This document shows positions 8,308-19,397 of a stretch of 64,000 nt of DNA, one piece after another. Both the position numbers and the translations under genes were made by a program. This DNA comes from an uncultured delta proteobacterium. Its GTDB lineage: Bacteria > Myxococcota_A > Polyangia > Polyangiales > Polyangiaceae. Numbering within the stretch: position 1 is the first letter of the stretch; each line of letters starts with the position of its first letter. Location of the stretch: NCBI GenBank assembly GCA_903906315.1, contig CAIVJW010000156.1, forward strand, positions 1-64,000, in the 5' to 3' direction. The notes below the pieces were generated by a model. It had not been told where the DNA came from, ran no database searches, and saw nothing but the letters and a program-made list of their open reading frames with translations.

Positions 8308-8676
8308 GTGCGACCCCTCATCGATGGCATCGTGGACGCGCTCGTCGAGCGACACCGCGCGAGCGGGCGCGTCGATCTGAACGACCTCGCCGAGGTCATC
8401 GGCTCGCGCGCGGTCGACTACGAGGAGGTCGATCACCTCGTCGGCCGGCTCGAGGCCCTCGGCCTGCGCGTCGGCGACCCGCCGACCTCGCGCGACGTCG
8501 CCGGCATGCGGGCGATCCTCCAGGCGGCGCACCGGCTGCGGGGCGCGCTCGGTCGCAACCCGACGGTCGCCGAGATCGCGGTCGAGTCCGGCAGCCCCGA
8601 GCACGCCGTGCGTCGCGCGCTCGAGGCGGCGGGGCGTGTCGTCGGGGGCGCGCCGCCGCCGGGCGACCGCCGCTGA
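8308..8676 (+). CDS. small protein resembling sigma-70 region 1.1 joined to a region-3-like helix set
   Basis: A 122-aa cytoplasmic protein from a GTG. Residues 2-56 (LIDGIVDALVERH, VDLNDLAEVIGS, VDHLVGRLEALGLRVG) follow the layout of primary sigma region 1.1. Residues about 66-112 (MRAILQAAHRLRGALGR, PTVAEIAVESG, EHAVRRALEAAG) match the LGR-PT-EEIA pattern of sigma region 3. The promoter-binding regions 2 and 4 are absent, so it cannot be a working sigma factor. It could be a sigma mimic, an RNA polymerase-binding regulator, or just a pair of small helical domains. It lies directly upstream of lptA in the same direction, 53 bp away. Confidence 0.6.
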   Translation: MRPLIDGIVDALVERHRASGRVDLNDLAEVIGSRAVDYEEVDHLVGRLEALGLRVGDPPTSRDVAGMRAILQAAHRLRGALGRNPTVAEIAVESGSPEHAVRRALEAAGRVVGGAPPPGDRR

Positions 8677-8729
8677 TCCGCGCCCCGTGGCATTGCGCGG
8701 GCCGTCGGCCTGGCGCACCATCGCGCGTC

Positions 8730-9296
8730 GTGAGGCTCGCGCGTCGACCCGTGCTGTCCGCCGTCGCGATCGCGGGCGCGGTGCTCTGCGTGGGCGTCGC
8801 GGCGGCCCGCACGCCGCCCGGGGACCGCGCGGGCGCCGTCGATCCCCTCGACATGGCGGCCGATCGCCTCGACCTCGACGTCGCCGCCAAGGCGGCCGTG
8901 CTCACCGGCAACGTGCGCGTGAAGAAGGGCGCCGTCACGGTCGCCTGCCCGCGCGTGGACGTGCGCTACGACGAGGTCCCCAACGTCACGTGGATGAAGG
9001 GGTCCGGCGGCGTCGTCGCGACGGTCGAGGGCGTTCGCGCCGAGGCGCCCGAGGTGGAGCTCGACGTGGGGCGCCAGGTCCTCGAGCTGCGGGGGGGCGT
9101 GCGGCTGTCGCGCGGGGGCGGGTGGCTCACGGCCGAGCGAGCGAGCATCCAGGTTTCCACGGGGAAGGTCTCGATGAGCGAGGTGAAGGGATCGATCCCC
9201 GCGGGCCAGCCGCTCGGCTCGGCGCTCGCCCCGCCGATCGCGCCGTCGCCTCCGGCCGCCGCGCCCGCCTCCGGCGCCGCGAATGCCCCGAAGTGA
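8730..9296 (+). CDS. lptA: LptA/OstA-like LPS transport periplasmic protein
   Basis: A 188-aa exported protein: Arg-rich N-terminus, hydrophobic core (VLSAVAIAGAVLCVGVAAA), then an OstA-type beta-jellyroll: MAADRLDLDVAAKAAVLTGNV, VTVACPRVDVRYDE, VELDVGRQVLELRGGVRLSRG, WLTAERASIQVSTGKVSM. A Pro/Ala tail follows. In the Lpt system this domain bridges LPS across the periplasm between the LptB2FGC extractor and LptDE. The GTG at 8730 is chosen because it opens directly on the signal peptide. Its 3' end overlaps lptB by 14 bp. LptC is not present next to it, although LptC shares this fold and could be an alternative identity. Confidence 0.8.
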   Translation: MRLARRPVLSAVAIAGAVLCVGVAAARTPPGDRAGAVDPLDMAADRLDLDVAAKAAVLTGNVRVKKGAVTVACPRVDVRYDEVPNVTWMKGSGGVVATVEGVRAEAPEVELDVGRQVLELRGGVRLSRGGGWLTAERASIQVSTGKVSMSEVKGSIPAGQPLGSALAPPIAPSPPAAAPASGAANAPK

Positions 9297-10005
9297 CGCC
9301 CTGCCGGCGCTGGCCTGCGAGGGTCTGACGGTCGATCTCGGGGGCCGCGCGGTCCTTCGCGGCGTGTCGCTCGCCGTCGCGCCCGGCGAGATCCTCGGCG
9401 TGTTCGGGCCGAGCGGGGCGGGCAAGAGCACGCTGTTCGGCGCCCTCGCCGGCGAGGTGCGGATCGCGGCCGGGCGGGTTCGGATCGGGGGAGAGGACGT
9501 CACGCGGGCTCCGCTATGGCGGCGCGCTCGGTCGGGCCTCGGCTGGCTGCCACAGGGGCCGAGCGTCCTGTGGGACCTGACGGTCGCCCAGAACCTCGCC
9601 GTATTCCGCGCGGCGGCGGGCGGCTCTGCGGACGAAGCCGCCCGGACCGCCGTCGAGCTCGGCCTCGCCGACCGCCTCGACGTCGTGGCCTCGGGGCTGT
9701 CGGGCGGGGAGCGGCGCCGGCTCGAGCTCGCGCGCGCGGTGTGCGCCGGCCCGCGCGTCCTGCTCTGCGACGAGCCCTTCGCCGCGATCGACCCGCACGG
9801 GGCCGCGAGCGTCGCCGCGCGCTTGCGCCGCCTCGCCCACGATCAAGGCGCCGCCGTCCTGATCGCGGATCACCACGTCGCCGAGGCGCTCGACCTCTGC
9901 GACCGGGCGGCCCTCCTGCTCGGTGGCGAGGTCGCGATCACGCTTCCTCCAGCCGATTTCCGCCGCAGCGACCTCGTCCGCGCGCACTACGCGGTGCTCG
10001 TCTAG
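9283..10005 (+). CDS. lptB: LPS export ABC transporter ATPase LptB
   Basis: A 240-aa ATP-binding subunit powering LPS extraction from the inner membrane. Walker A GPSGAGKST is at 42-50, and a Q-loop region GLGWLPQGPSVLWDLTVAQN resembles the LptB-specific GYLPQ-S-F-LTV-N stretch. The signature is LSGGERRR near 139, Walker B VLLCDEP near 165 and the H-loop at ADHHVAEA. Gene order lptA-lptB followed by hpf/ptsN supports LptB over a branched-chain amino-acid ATPase. It overlaps lptA. In most proteobacteria rpoN follows; here it does not. Confidence 0.9.
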   Translation: MPRSDALPALACEGLTVDLGGRAVLRGVSLAVAPGEILGVFGPSGAGKSTLFGALAGEVRIAAGRVRIGGEDVTRAPLWRRARSGLGWLPQGPSVLWDLTVAQNLAVFRAAAGGSADEAARTAVELGLADRLDVVASGLSGGERRRLELARAVCAGPRVLLCDEPFAAIDPHGAASVAARLRRLAHDQGAAVLIADHHVAEALDLCDRAALLLGGEVAITLPPADFRRSDLVRAHYAVLV

Positions 10006-10210
10006 CGTCGGTCGGACCCTTCCCTCCCGCCCTCGACCGGGCGGCGCCGGTCCGGCTGCGGCGTCGGCGCGGCTCGGAATGGCGCGATCCTTCGTCGTCC
10101 CACCCCCTGTATTCGCGCGGACGGCGCTCCGCAGGGCCTCGGATTCGAAGTCCCCCGGCGCACCCCTGCGCCCGGCGACTCGGAATCGACGCGACCGCCC
10201 ATGTGTTGCC

Positions 10211-10241
10211 TTGCGGGGGCCGAAGGCTCGGGTGGTACCAT
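10211..10241 (+). promoter_or_regulatory. weak candidate promoter before hpf
   Basis: TTGCGG (10211-10216) and TACCAT (10236-10241) are separated by 19 bp, 59 bp upstream of the hpf ATG. The spacing is slightly long. Apart from this, the 294-bp gap 10006-10299 between lptB and hpf holds nothing I can assign and no rpoN remnant. Confidence 0.25.
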
Positions 10242-10299
10242 CGAAGTGCGCGAGCCTGATGCCCCGACGATCCGAGGACAGGAAGGAAGGCCAGACCCG

Positions 10300-10677
10300 A
10301 TGAACATTTCCATCACGTTCAGGCACATGGCGGGAACCGACGCGGCCAAGGGCTATGCCTACGACAAGGTGGCGAAGCTCCAGAAGTTTCTCCGGCAGCC
10401 GATGACTGCGACGGTCACGCTCTCCGTCGAGGGCCTGCACCATGTGGCGGACGTGGGGATCGCTTCGGGCAGCGCGCACTTCCACGCGACGGAGCGGAGC
10501 GAGGACATGTACGCCTCGATCGACACCGTCCACGACAAGCTCGAGCGGCAGATCCGCGAGAACAAGGGTGTCACGATGGCGAAGAAGCGCGGCGGCACGC
10601 CGGCCCGCGAATTCGCCGTGGAGACCGAGCGCGCCGCGGCCGCGCCCGTACCCGCGCCTTCTCGGCCGCGTGGCTGA
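10300..10677 (+). CDS. hpf: ribosome hibernation promoting factor (HPF/RaiA family)
   Basis: A 125-aa ribosome-associated protein that binds the 30S decoding region in slow growth. It begins NISITFRHMAGTDAAKGYA, followed by KLQKFL, VTLSVEG, AHFHATERSEDMYASIDTVHDKLERQIRENKG, the typical S30AE fold. The C-terminal 30 residues are a basic, Ala/Pro-rich tail unlike the dimerisation domain of long HPF, so this is a short-type protein with an extension. A purine-rich GGAAGGAAGG (10281-10290) lies 9 nt before the ATG. It sits between lptB and ptsN as in the standard rpoN cluster. Confidence 0.9.
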   Translation: MNISITFRHMAGTDAAKGYAYDKVAKLQKFLRQPMTATVTLSVEGLHHVADVGIASGSAHFHATERSEDMYASIDTVHDKLERQIRENKGVTMAKKRGGTPAREFAVETERAAAAPVPAPSRPRG

Positions 10678-10845
10678 ATGCCCCGTCGCGCTCTCGGGCC
10701 CGTGAGGGCATGACGGCGCGGCGCACGTGGGCTAAGCAGAGGGCGGGACGCGCGGGCGACGAGGCCAGCGTCCCGCTCGGGCGCGACGGGGGGCGCATCC
10801 CGAGGCGCAGCGGATCCGAGCACCAAGGAGCGGCGACCGGACGAC

Positions 10846-11319
10846 ATGGGAGTAGTCGACATCCTCACCGCCGAGCGCGTCTCGGTCGCCGGCGTCGCGG
10901 AGGGGGAGGTTCGGTCCAAGATCGAGGCGCTTTCGCGGCTCGGTGCCCTCCTTGCGCGGAACCATGCGGAGGTCTCGGCCGCCGAGATCGAGGGCGTGCT
11001 CTTCGAGCGCGAGCGCCTCCAGTCCACCGGCGTGGGCGGCGGCGTCGCCATCCCGCACGGCGTGGTCGACCGGCTCGAGGCCCAGCTCGGCGCGGTGTTG
11101 CTCTGCCCGCGAGGCATCGACTTCGACGCGATCGACCAGGAGCCCGTCACCATCCTCTTCGCGGTGATCGGCCCGAAGAAGACCGGCGAGCACCTCAAGA
11201 CCCTCGCCCGCGTCTCGCGCCTGCTCCGCCTCGAGGACTTTCGCGCGCGCCTGCTCGCGCAGCCGGGCGGTGCGAGCGCGTTCGAGCTGCTCCACGCCGA
11301 GGACTCGAGGGGAGGCTAG
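10846..11319 (+). CDS. ptsN: PTS IIA-like nitrogen regulatory protein (EIIA-Ntr)
   Basis: A 157-aa phosphoacceptor of the regulatory PTS. The family pattern is complete: LTAERVSV, KIEALSRLGALLA, LFERERLQSTGVGGGVAIPHG with the phosphorylated His in IPHG (about residue 70), then EPVTILFAVIGPKKTGEHLKTLARVSRLL and a closing LL-AEDSRGG. It is shared with the rpoN clusters of proteobacteria, where EIIA-Ntr links phosphorylation state to potassium transport, cell-envelope or nitrogen control. The 168 bp before it hold no gene; the next gene starts 5 bp after its stop. Confidence 0.92.
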   Translation: MGVVDILTAERVSVAGVAEGEVRSKIEALSRLGALLARNHAEVSAAEIEGVLFERERLQSTGVGGGVAIPHGVVDRLEAQLGAVLLCPRGIDFDAIDQEPVTILFAVIGPKKTGEHLKTLARVSRLLRLEDFRARLLAQPGGASAFELLHAEDSRGG

Positions 11320-11324
11320 CTCGA

Positions 11325-12451
11325 ATGGCGGAGGTGCGGCGGCTGGGTGAAGGGCAGGTGAGCCGCGCCGTGTTGACGGTGCGCGAGCTGATCGCCGACC
11401 CGGGCCTGGGCGTCGAGGTCGTCGTCCTCGCGGGCGCCACGGGCCTCGAACGGACCATCCGGCACGCGCGCATCCAGAAGTCCGGGCTCGCGCTGGCCGG
11501 GCACTTCCACGGCATCGTCCCGACGCGCATCCAGATCTTCGGGCAGACCGAGCTCTCGTACCTGCACCGGCTCACGCGCCCGGAGCGCGAGGCGGCGGTG
11601 AGGGGCCTCTTCGGCCTGGATCTGTGCTGCGTGGTCCTGACCCAGGGCACGCGATCCTTCGGCAGCGACGCCTCCGGCGAGGGCGTGCTGCCCGTGCCCG
11701 AGCTGCTCGAGATCGCCGACCGCACGAGCACGCCGCTGCTCCTGTCCGACGACCGCTCCAGCGTGACGATCACCGCGCTCCACGCGCTGCTCGACGACCG
11801 CCTCGCCCCGCGCCTGAGCTTGCACGGCGTGCTCGTCGACGTGTTCGGCGTCGGCCTGCTCCTCAGCGGCGAGAGCGCGATTGGCAAGAGCGAGTGCGCG
11901 CTCGACCTCGTGATGCGCGGCCACCGCCTCGTCGCCGACGACGTCGTCCGCTGCGACTACCGCCCCCCCGGCATGGTCTTCGGCGAGCCCGCGGATCTCC
12001 TGCGCGACCACCTCGAGGTGCGCGGCCTCGGCATCCTCAACATCAAGGATCTCTTCGGCGTGACGAGCACGCGCGAGCGCAAGCGCATCGACGTCGTCGT
12101 CACGCTCGTCGAGTGGTGCGAGGACACCGAGTACGATCGGCTGGGCCTCGACGATCGTCGCGCGGAGATCCTCGGCGTGCCCGTCCGCGAGCTCATCATC
12201 CCGGTGCGACCCGGGCGCGACATGGCCTCGATCCTCGAGGTCGCCGCCCGCAACGAGCTGCTGAAGAACGCCGGCCACCACGCTGCGCGCGAGTTCTTCA
12301 ACAGCATCGAGGGGGCGCTCCTCAGCGAGCGCGGTCCCGGCGCGGCCTCGGGCCACACGCCCTCGTACATGCCCGTCCGCGGAGACGAGTCCTCCGCGCC
12401 CCCCCCCGTCATCCCCCGCCCCGCTCCGGGCCCCGCACCGAGGTCCCGCGA

Positions 12452-12455
<4 letters not shown>
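11325..12455 (+). CDS. hprK: HPr kinase/phosphorylase
   Basis: A 376-aa bifunctional kinase/phosphorylase acting on the regulatory Ser of HPr. The N-terminal domain (about 1-145) includes RIQIFGQTELSYLH and LTQGTR. The catalytic domain has the Walker A SGESAIGKSECALDL near 183-197, a DDVV segment, and the family signature EVRGLGILNIKDLFG. A Pro-rich tail (about 325-376) extends beyond the usual end near residue 310-320. Its stop overlaps the rapZ ATG (ATGA). With ptsH next door carrying the Ser site, the kinase/substrate pair is intact. Confidence 0.94.
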
Positions 12456-13494
<1,039 letters not shown>

Positions 13495-13498
<4 letters not shown>

Positions 13499-13772
13499 GC
13501 GGCCCCGTTCAGCGACGGTTCGTGATCGTCAACCAGCGCGGGCTCCACGCCCGAGCGGCGACCAAGCTCGTCCAGCTGGCGGGCAAATTCCCCTGCTCGA
13601 TCCACGTGGAGGGCCCCGACGGCCAGGTCGCGAACGGCAAGAGCGTGATGGGCGTGCTCTTGCTGTGCGGCTCGGTCGGCACCGAGATCGGCATCCGCGC
13701 CGACGGGGACAGGGCGGCGGAGGCCGTCGACGCGATCGGCGAGCTCATCGCCGAGCGCTTCGGGGAGCCCGA

Positions 13773-13776
<4 letters not shown>
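13495..13776 (+). CDS. ptsH: phosphocarrier protein HPr
   Basis: A 93-aa phosphocarrier. The catalytic His is H18 in NQRGLHARAATKLVQLA and the regulatory Ser is S50 in NGKSVMGVLLL, so it can take phosphate from EI and from HprK. The GTG overlaps the rapZ stop, and GAAGGAGGT (13481-13489) is a strong ribosome-binding site 5 nt before it. Its own stop overlaps the ptsI GTG. With no EIIB/EIIC genes nearby the phosphate probably goes to EIIA-Ntr. Confidence 0.95.
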
Positions 13777-15566
<1,790 letters not shown>

Positions 15567-15582
15567 GGCGGCTCGGCCGGCC

Positions 15583-15608
15583 GATCGCGCCGGGGCCCGG
15601 CCGCGATC
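15583..15608. terminator. hairpin between convergent ptsI and lipoprotein gene
   Basis: GATCGCG (15583-15589) pairs with CGCGATC (15602-15608), and the enclosed CCGGGGCCCGGC adds a further inner stem with one bulge. It spans the 40-bp gap and reaches the stop codon of the minus-strand gene. No U-tract. Confidence 0.45.
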
Positions 15609-16959
15609 ACCGCGCGAGCTTGTAGATCGACGCGCTCCCCGGCGCCCCGCCGGCCCAGTAGATCGCGCCCTCGTCGACCGCGACGCTCTGTCCCGCCTCG
15701 CTCGCGAGCTTCGTCTCGGCGATCGAGGCCTTGTCGATCTTCACGAGGCCCCCGTCACCGATCGCGAAGATCGACGTCGCGTCGGTCGCGAACGCCGACA
15801 CGCCCTGCGTCTTCGCGGCGTGGGTGGCCGTGCAGAGCGGCGTGCACTCCCCGAGCTCGACCTTCATGATGCCGTCCTGCATCCAGTAGAGCGTCGTGCC
15901 GCTCACCTGGGGCTTGCTCGCGGACCCCTTGCCGAGCGCGAGCTGCTCGCCGGCCGCGCCGCTCGCCCCCTTCGGCGCGCGCCACACCGTGCCCTGCGTG
16001 AAGCTCGGCGTGACGATGCTCGTCCAGTAGACGCTCGTGCCGTCGACGGCGACCCCGAACGGCGCGACCGTGTTGCCCTGGTCGCAGGCCTCGGCGAGCT
16101 TCTCGCCCGCCGCGGAGCCGTCCTTCCACATGCGCATGACGGCCGTGCAGTGCTGGTCGCCCGAGAGCGTGGTCCAGTAGAGGTGCGCGTCGTCGACCGC
16201 GATCGCCTGCGGGTGCTGCAGGCCGTCCGCCGACCCGAGGTCCTTCGATTCCGAGCCGTCGAGCGTCACGCGCTTGATCGACGTGCCCGTGCCGTCGATG
16301 AGGTACGCGTATTTCTCGTCAATGGTAAACGCCGAAACGGTGCCGCCGTGGATAGTCTGGGGCTTGCCGCCCGCCTTCGCGACCTTCTCGATCGACCCGA
16401 GGAAGTAGACGTCGGTGGCCGACAAGGCGAGCGCCGCCGCGGAGGCGAGCTGGGTCGCGAGCGTGGTCGGGCACGCGCTCCCGGTGCAGCCTCCTCCGCC
16501 GCCTCCCGCGCCGCCGTCCGGCTGGACTCCCGTGGGCGCGAAGACCGCGCGGAGCGTCGTCGTCGTGCCCGCCTTCAGCGTGTACTTGGGGTCTGCGCCG
16601 AGGACGGTCCCGGATGCAGGGTCGACGTAGTCCAGGAACGCGGAGCCCTCGGCGGCCTTCGCGGTGAGCGTGAGCGCGCCGTGCAGCTCGGCGTGGCACG
16701 TGCTCGCGGCAGCGCACTCGACCGGCGCCTCGGCCGGATGGCCCGCGATCGTGACGGTGCCCTGGCCGCTGACCTCGAGGTCGACCGTGGTGACCGCGCC
16801 CGTGGGCGTCGCGCCTCCTGCCCCGAGCGACGAGGTGGCGGCGTTGTCGTCGGCCCCGCCGCACGCGACGACGACGCTGCACGCCGCTGCTGCGATGAAG
16901 CTCGCCGCGACCCATCCGGTGAATCGAACCCCGTGGAGCTGGAGCGCGCGGCGATGCAT
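15607..16959 (-). CDS. lipoprotein with beta-propeller-like repeats
   Basis: A 450-aa envelope protein. A basic start, a hydrophobic stretch and a lipobox VVACG (Cys near residue 33) mark a lipoprotein. A region of about 100 residues follows with a VDLEVSGQGTVTI-AG and KAAEGSAFLDYVDP layout, resembling the Bacterial repeat/BACON-type beta module. After a Gly-rich linker and CTGSACP come repeated blades of the form AIAVDDAHLYWTTL, GVAVDGTSVYWTSI, SVAVDEGAIYWAGG, the common myxobacterial YWT-type propeller. A binding or structural surface role is inferred; no catalytic motif seen. Confidence 0.8.
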   Translation of the reverse strand: MHRRALQLHGVRFTGWVAASFIAAAACSVVVACGGADDNAATSSLGAGGATPTGAVTTVDLEVSGQGTVTIAGHPAEAPVECAAASTCHAELHGALTLTAKAAEGSAFLDYVDPASGTVLGADPKYTLKAGTTTTLRAVFAPTGVQPDGGAGGGGGGCTGSACPTTLATQLASAAALALSATDVYFLGSIEKVAKAGGKPQTIHGGTVSAFTIDEKYAYLIDGTGTSIKRVTLDGSESKDLGSADGLQHPQAIAVDDAHLYWTTLSGDQHCTAVMRMWKDGSAAGEKLAEACDQGNTVAPFGVAVDGTSVYWTSIVTPSFTQGTVWRAPKGASGAAGEQLALGKGSASKPQVSGTTLYWMQDGIMKVELGECTPLCTATHAAKTQGVSAFATDATSIFAIGDGGLVKIDKASIAETKLASEAGQSVAVDEGAIYWAGGAPGSASIYKLAR

Positions 16960-17034
16960 TTCTGCAGCTTACACGCGCGCGGTTTGCGCGGCGATGGTCG
17001 CGACGATGCGCGGCGGCCCGAGGCACGTTTTCCC

Positions 17035-17064
17035 TTGAGGCCCGTGCCCATTCCTCCTTAGCCT
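17035..17064 (+). promoter_or_regulatory. candidate sigma-70 type promoter before the 5'-nucleotidase operon
   Basis: TTGAGG (17035-17040), 18-bp spacer, TAGCCT (17059-17064). The ATG at 17076 is only 11 nt beyond the -10, so transcription would start about 4-5 nt before it. Confidence 0.45.
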
Positions 17065-17075
17065 CCGCCCGCCCG

Positions 17076-19397
17076 ATGCTCCTTCGTCGCTACCTCGGCT
17101 CGCTCGCGCTCTCCGCCGCAACGCTCGCCGGCGGTGCCGGCGCACTCGGGTGCAAGGACCCGGACCCTTCGCCGCGCCTCACCGGTCAGGTCCACATGAC
17201 GCTGATCCACACGTCGGATCTGCACTCTCGGCTGTTCCCCTACAGCCTGCAGCTCGGGCAGGTGGACGCGGGGCTCGGGCTCGGCCAGTCCGGCACGGTC
17301 GTCGACGTCGGCGGCGCCGCGCGCGTCTCGTACATCGTCGGCCGCGAGCGCGCCCGGGCGAACCGCGTGCTGCACCTCGACGGCGGCGACTGCTTCCAGG
17401 GCGCGCCCATCTTCAACTTCTTCTCCGGCGAGGCCGAGATTCGCGCCCTGTCCGCCATGGGCACCGACGCGATGATCGTGGCCAACCACGAGTTCGATCG
17501 CGGAGCACTGAACCTCGGGCGGCAGCTGCAAAACTGGGCCTCGTTCCCGGTGCTCGCGGCAAACTACCTGTTCGAGGACACGAAGAACCCGGGCGCCGCC
17601 CCGCTCGGCGCGATCGTGAAGCCGTTCACCGTCTTCACGCTCGACGGGCTCCGCGTCGCCGTCATCGGCATGGGCAACCTGTCGTCGATGACCTCGATCT
17701 ACGACAGCCCGAACAAGCTCGGCATCGCCCCGCTCGAGACGACGGAGGTCGCGCAGTTCTACGTCGACCTCCTCCGTCCGCTGGTCGAGGTCGTCGTGTT
17801 CGTGACGCACCTCGGGCTCGACGTCGATCAGCGCATGATCGAGGGCACGACCGGTATCGACGTCGTGCTCGGCGGCCACAATCACATCGTGCTGCAGCCG
17901 CCGAAGACGGTGAAGGACTGCTCCGCTCACTACGACGAGAAGGCCAAGAGCTACTTCATTGGCCTCGTCGGGCCGGAGGCGGGAGACCCGAGCTCGGGGT
18001 GCGCCTCGGACGCGGACTGCGACAGCGGGTACTGCGCCGCCGGCATCTGCAAGATCAAGCGCTACTGCCGTCCTCGCGACGTACTGCTCGCGCACTCGGG
18101 GGCGTTCGCGAAGTACGTCGGTCGCCTGGACCTCGTCCTGTCGGACCAGAAGAAGGACCTCGACGACCCCGCCGCGTACGACTCGCTCAACTCGTTCGAG
18201 GTCATCTCGCACGACTACCGGCTCTTCCCGGTCAACAGCGAGACGCCCGAGGATCCCATCGTGTCCTCGACGCTCGAGCCGTATCACCAGGGCCTCGACC
18301 GCGTCGCGGCGCTCGACCTGCTCGTCGGCTACGCCCTCGATGGGTCGAAGCGCAACTCGACGAGCGGCGGCGACTCGCCGCTCGGGAACATGATCGCCAC
18401 CGCGATGTGGCTGCGCCTCGGCATCCAGACCGACTTCTCGCTGACGAACACGACGGGCATCCGCGCCGACCTCGTCCCCGGCCCGATCACGGTCGAGCAG
18501 ATGTACAACATCTTCCCGTTCGACAACGCGATCACGAAGATGCAGGTCTCCGGCTTCGAGGTGCAGGAGCTCTTCGATTTCGTGGCGCGTCGCTCCGCCG
18601 GCCGCGGCTGCAAGTCACAGGTGCAGATCGCCGGTGCGCGCATCACCATCGACTGCGCAAAGCAGCTCACGCCGGAGGTGCCTCCGGGCGTGGCGACGGG
18701 CATCTACATCGGATCGGCGATCGACCAGTCGACGAGCAAGCCGTACACCTGCAAGTCGGACGCGGACTGCCCTGGCTCCGGGGACAAGTGCTCCACGGGC
18801 GACGACTGCGCGTCCGGGCTCTGCCTCGGTGGCGCGTGCAAGTACCCCGGCAGCTGCGCCCTCGACTCGAACACCTGCTGGCAGGCGATCACCCCGATCT
18901 CGAGCTACGAGCTCGCCACGTCGGACTACCTCGCCGGGGGCGGGTCCGGCTTCCGCGTGCTCCAGCGCAACACGACGCAGCTCAACACGGGCGTGCAGCA
19001 GCGCGACGCGCTCATCGACTACATCCGCGCCGGCAAGCCGTGCGGCGCCGACGACTCGGGAAAGCTCAAGGGCTGCAGCAAGGACGGCGACTGCGCGAGC
19101 GTGGGAGTCGGCTACGCCTGCGCCTGCCCGGAGGCGGTCCACGACGACGCGACGTGCAGCACGGACGCGAAATCGAGCTGCGGTGCCGGCCAGTGCGTCC
19201 TCGCGCAGTGCCGCACCGACGTGGCGGCGTTCCAGCGCAAGACGTGCGAGGCCGCCCCGAACGCTCTCGTCCGCAAGCAGTGCGAGGCGGCGCTCTCGCC
19301 GTGCGCGGCGGCCGGCGAGACGTGCAAGTTCCTCGCGTGCGTCGACCGTAAGATCGGCAATTACTCCGACGGGCGTCTGCAGATGGTGGGTCAATGA
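17076..19397 (+). CDS. 5'-nucleotidase/UshA-family lipoprotein with Cys-rich insertions
   Basis: A 773-aa exported metallophosphoesterase. Lipobox GALGC near residue 26. The dimetal motifs are visible: HTSDLHSRLFP, DGGDCFQG, ANHEFDRG, VTHLGLD, GGHNH. The C-terminal nucleotide-binding domain follows with GGDSPLGNMIATAMW, TNTTGIRADLVPGPITVEQMY and FPFDNAITKMQVSGFEV. Unusual are Cys-rich inserts of the form C-SDADCDSGYCAAGICK (about 308-330) and three or more similar ones in the last 230 residues, typical of myxobacterial surface proteins. It probably releases phosphate or nucleosides outside the inner membrane. Stop overlaps the next ATG. Confidence 0.88.
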   Translation: MLLRRYLGSLALSAATLAGGAGALGCKDPDPSPRLTGQVHMTLIHTSDLHSRLFPYSLQLGQVDAGLGLGQSGTVVDVGGAARVSYIVGRERARANRVLHLDGGDCFQGAPIFNFFSGEAEIRALSAMGTDAMIVANHEFDRGALNLGRQLQNWASFPVLAANYLFEDTKNPGAAPLGAIVKPFTVFTLDGLRVAVIGMGNLSSMTSIYDSPNKLGIAPLETTEVAQFYVDLLRPLVEVVVFVTHLGLDVDQRMIEGTTGIDVVLGGHNHIVLQPPKTVKDCSAHYDEKAKSYFIGLVGPEAGDPSSGCASDADCDSGYCAAGICKIKRYCRPRDVLLAHSGAFAKYVGRLDLVLSDQKKDLDDPAAYDSLNSFEVISHDYRLFPVNSETPEDPIVSSTLEPYHQGLDRVAALDLLVGYALDGSKRNSTSGGDSPLGNMIATAMWLRLGIQTDFSLTNTTGIRADLVPGPITVEQMYNIFPFDNAITKMQVSGFEVQELFDFVARRSAGRGCKSQVQIAGARITIDCAKQLTPEVPPGVATGIYIGSAIDQSTSKPYTCKSDADCPGSGDKCSTGDDCASGLCLGGACKYPGSCALDSNTCWQAITPISSYELATSDYLAGGGSGFRVLQRNTTQLNTGVQQRDALIDYIRAGKPCGADDSGKLKGCSKDGDCASVGVGYACACPEAVHDDATCSTDAKSSCGAGQCVLAQCRTDVAAFQRKTCEAAPNALVRKQCEAALSPCAAAGETCKFLACVDRKIGNYSDGRLQMVGQ

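Noticed and set aside
10006-10299. Search for a degraded rpoN between lptB and hpf
   Set aside because: No frame shows sigma-54 motifs; the gap is too short for more than a remnant.
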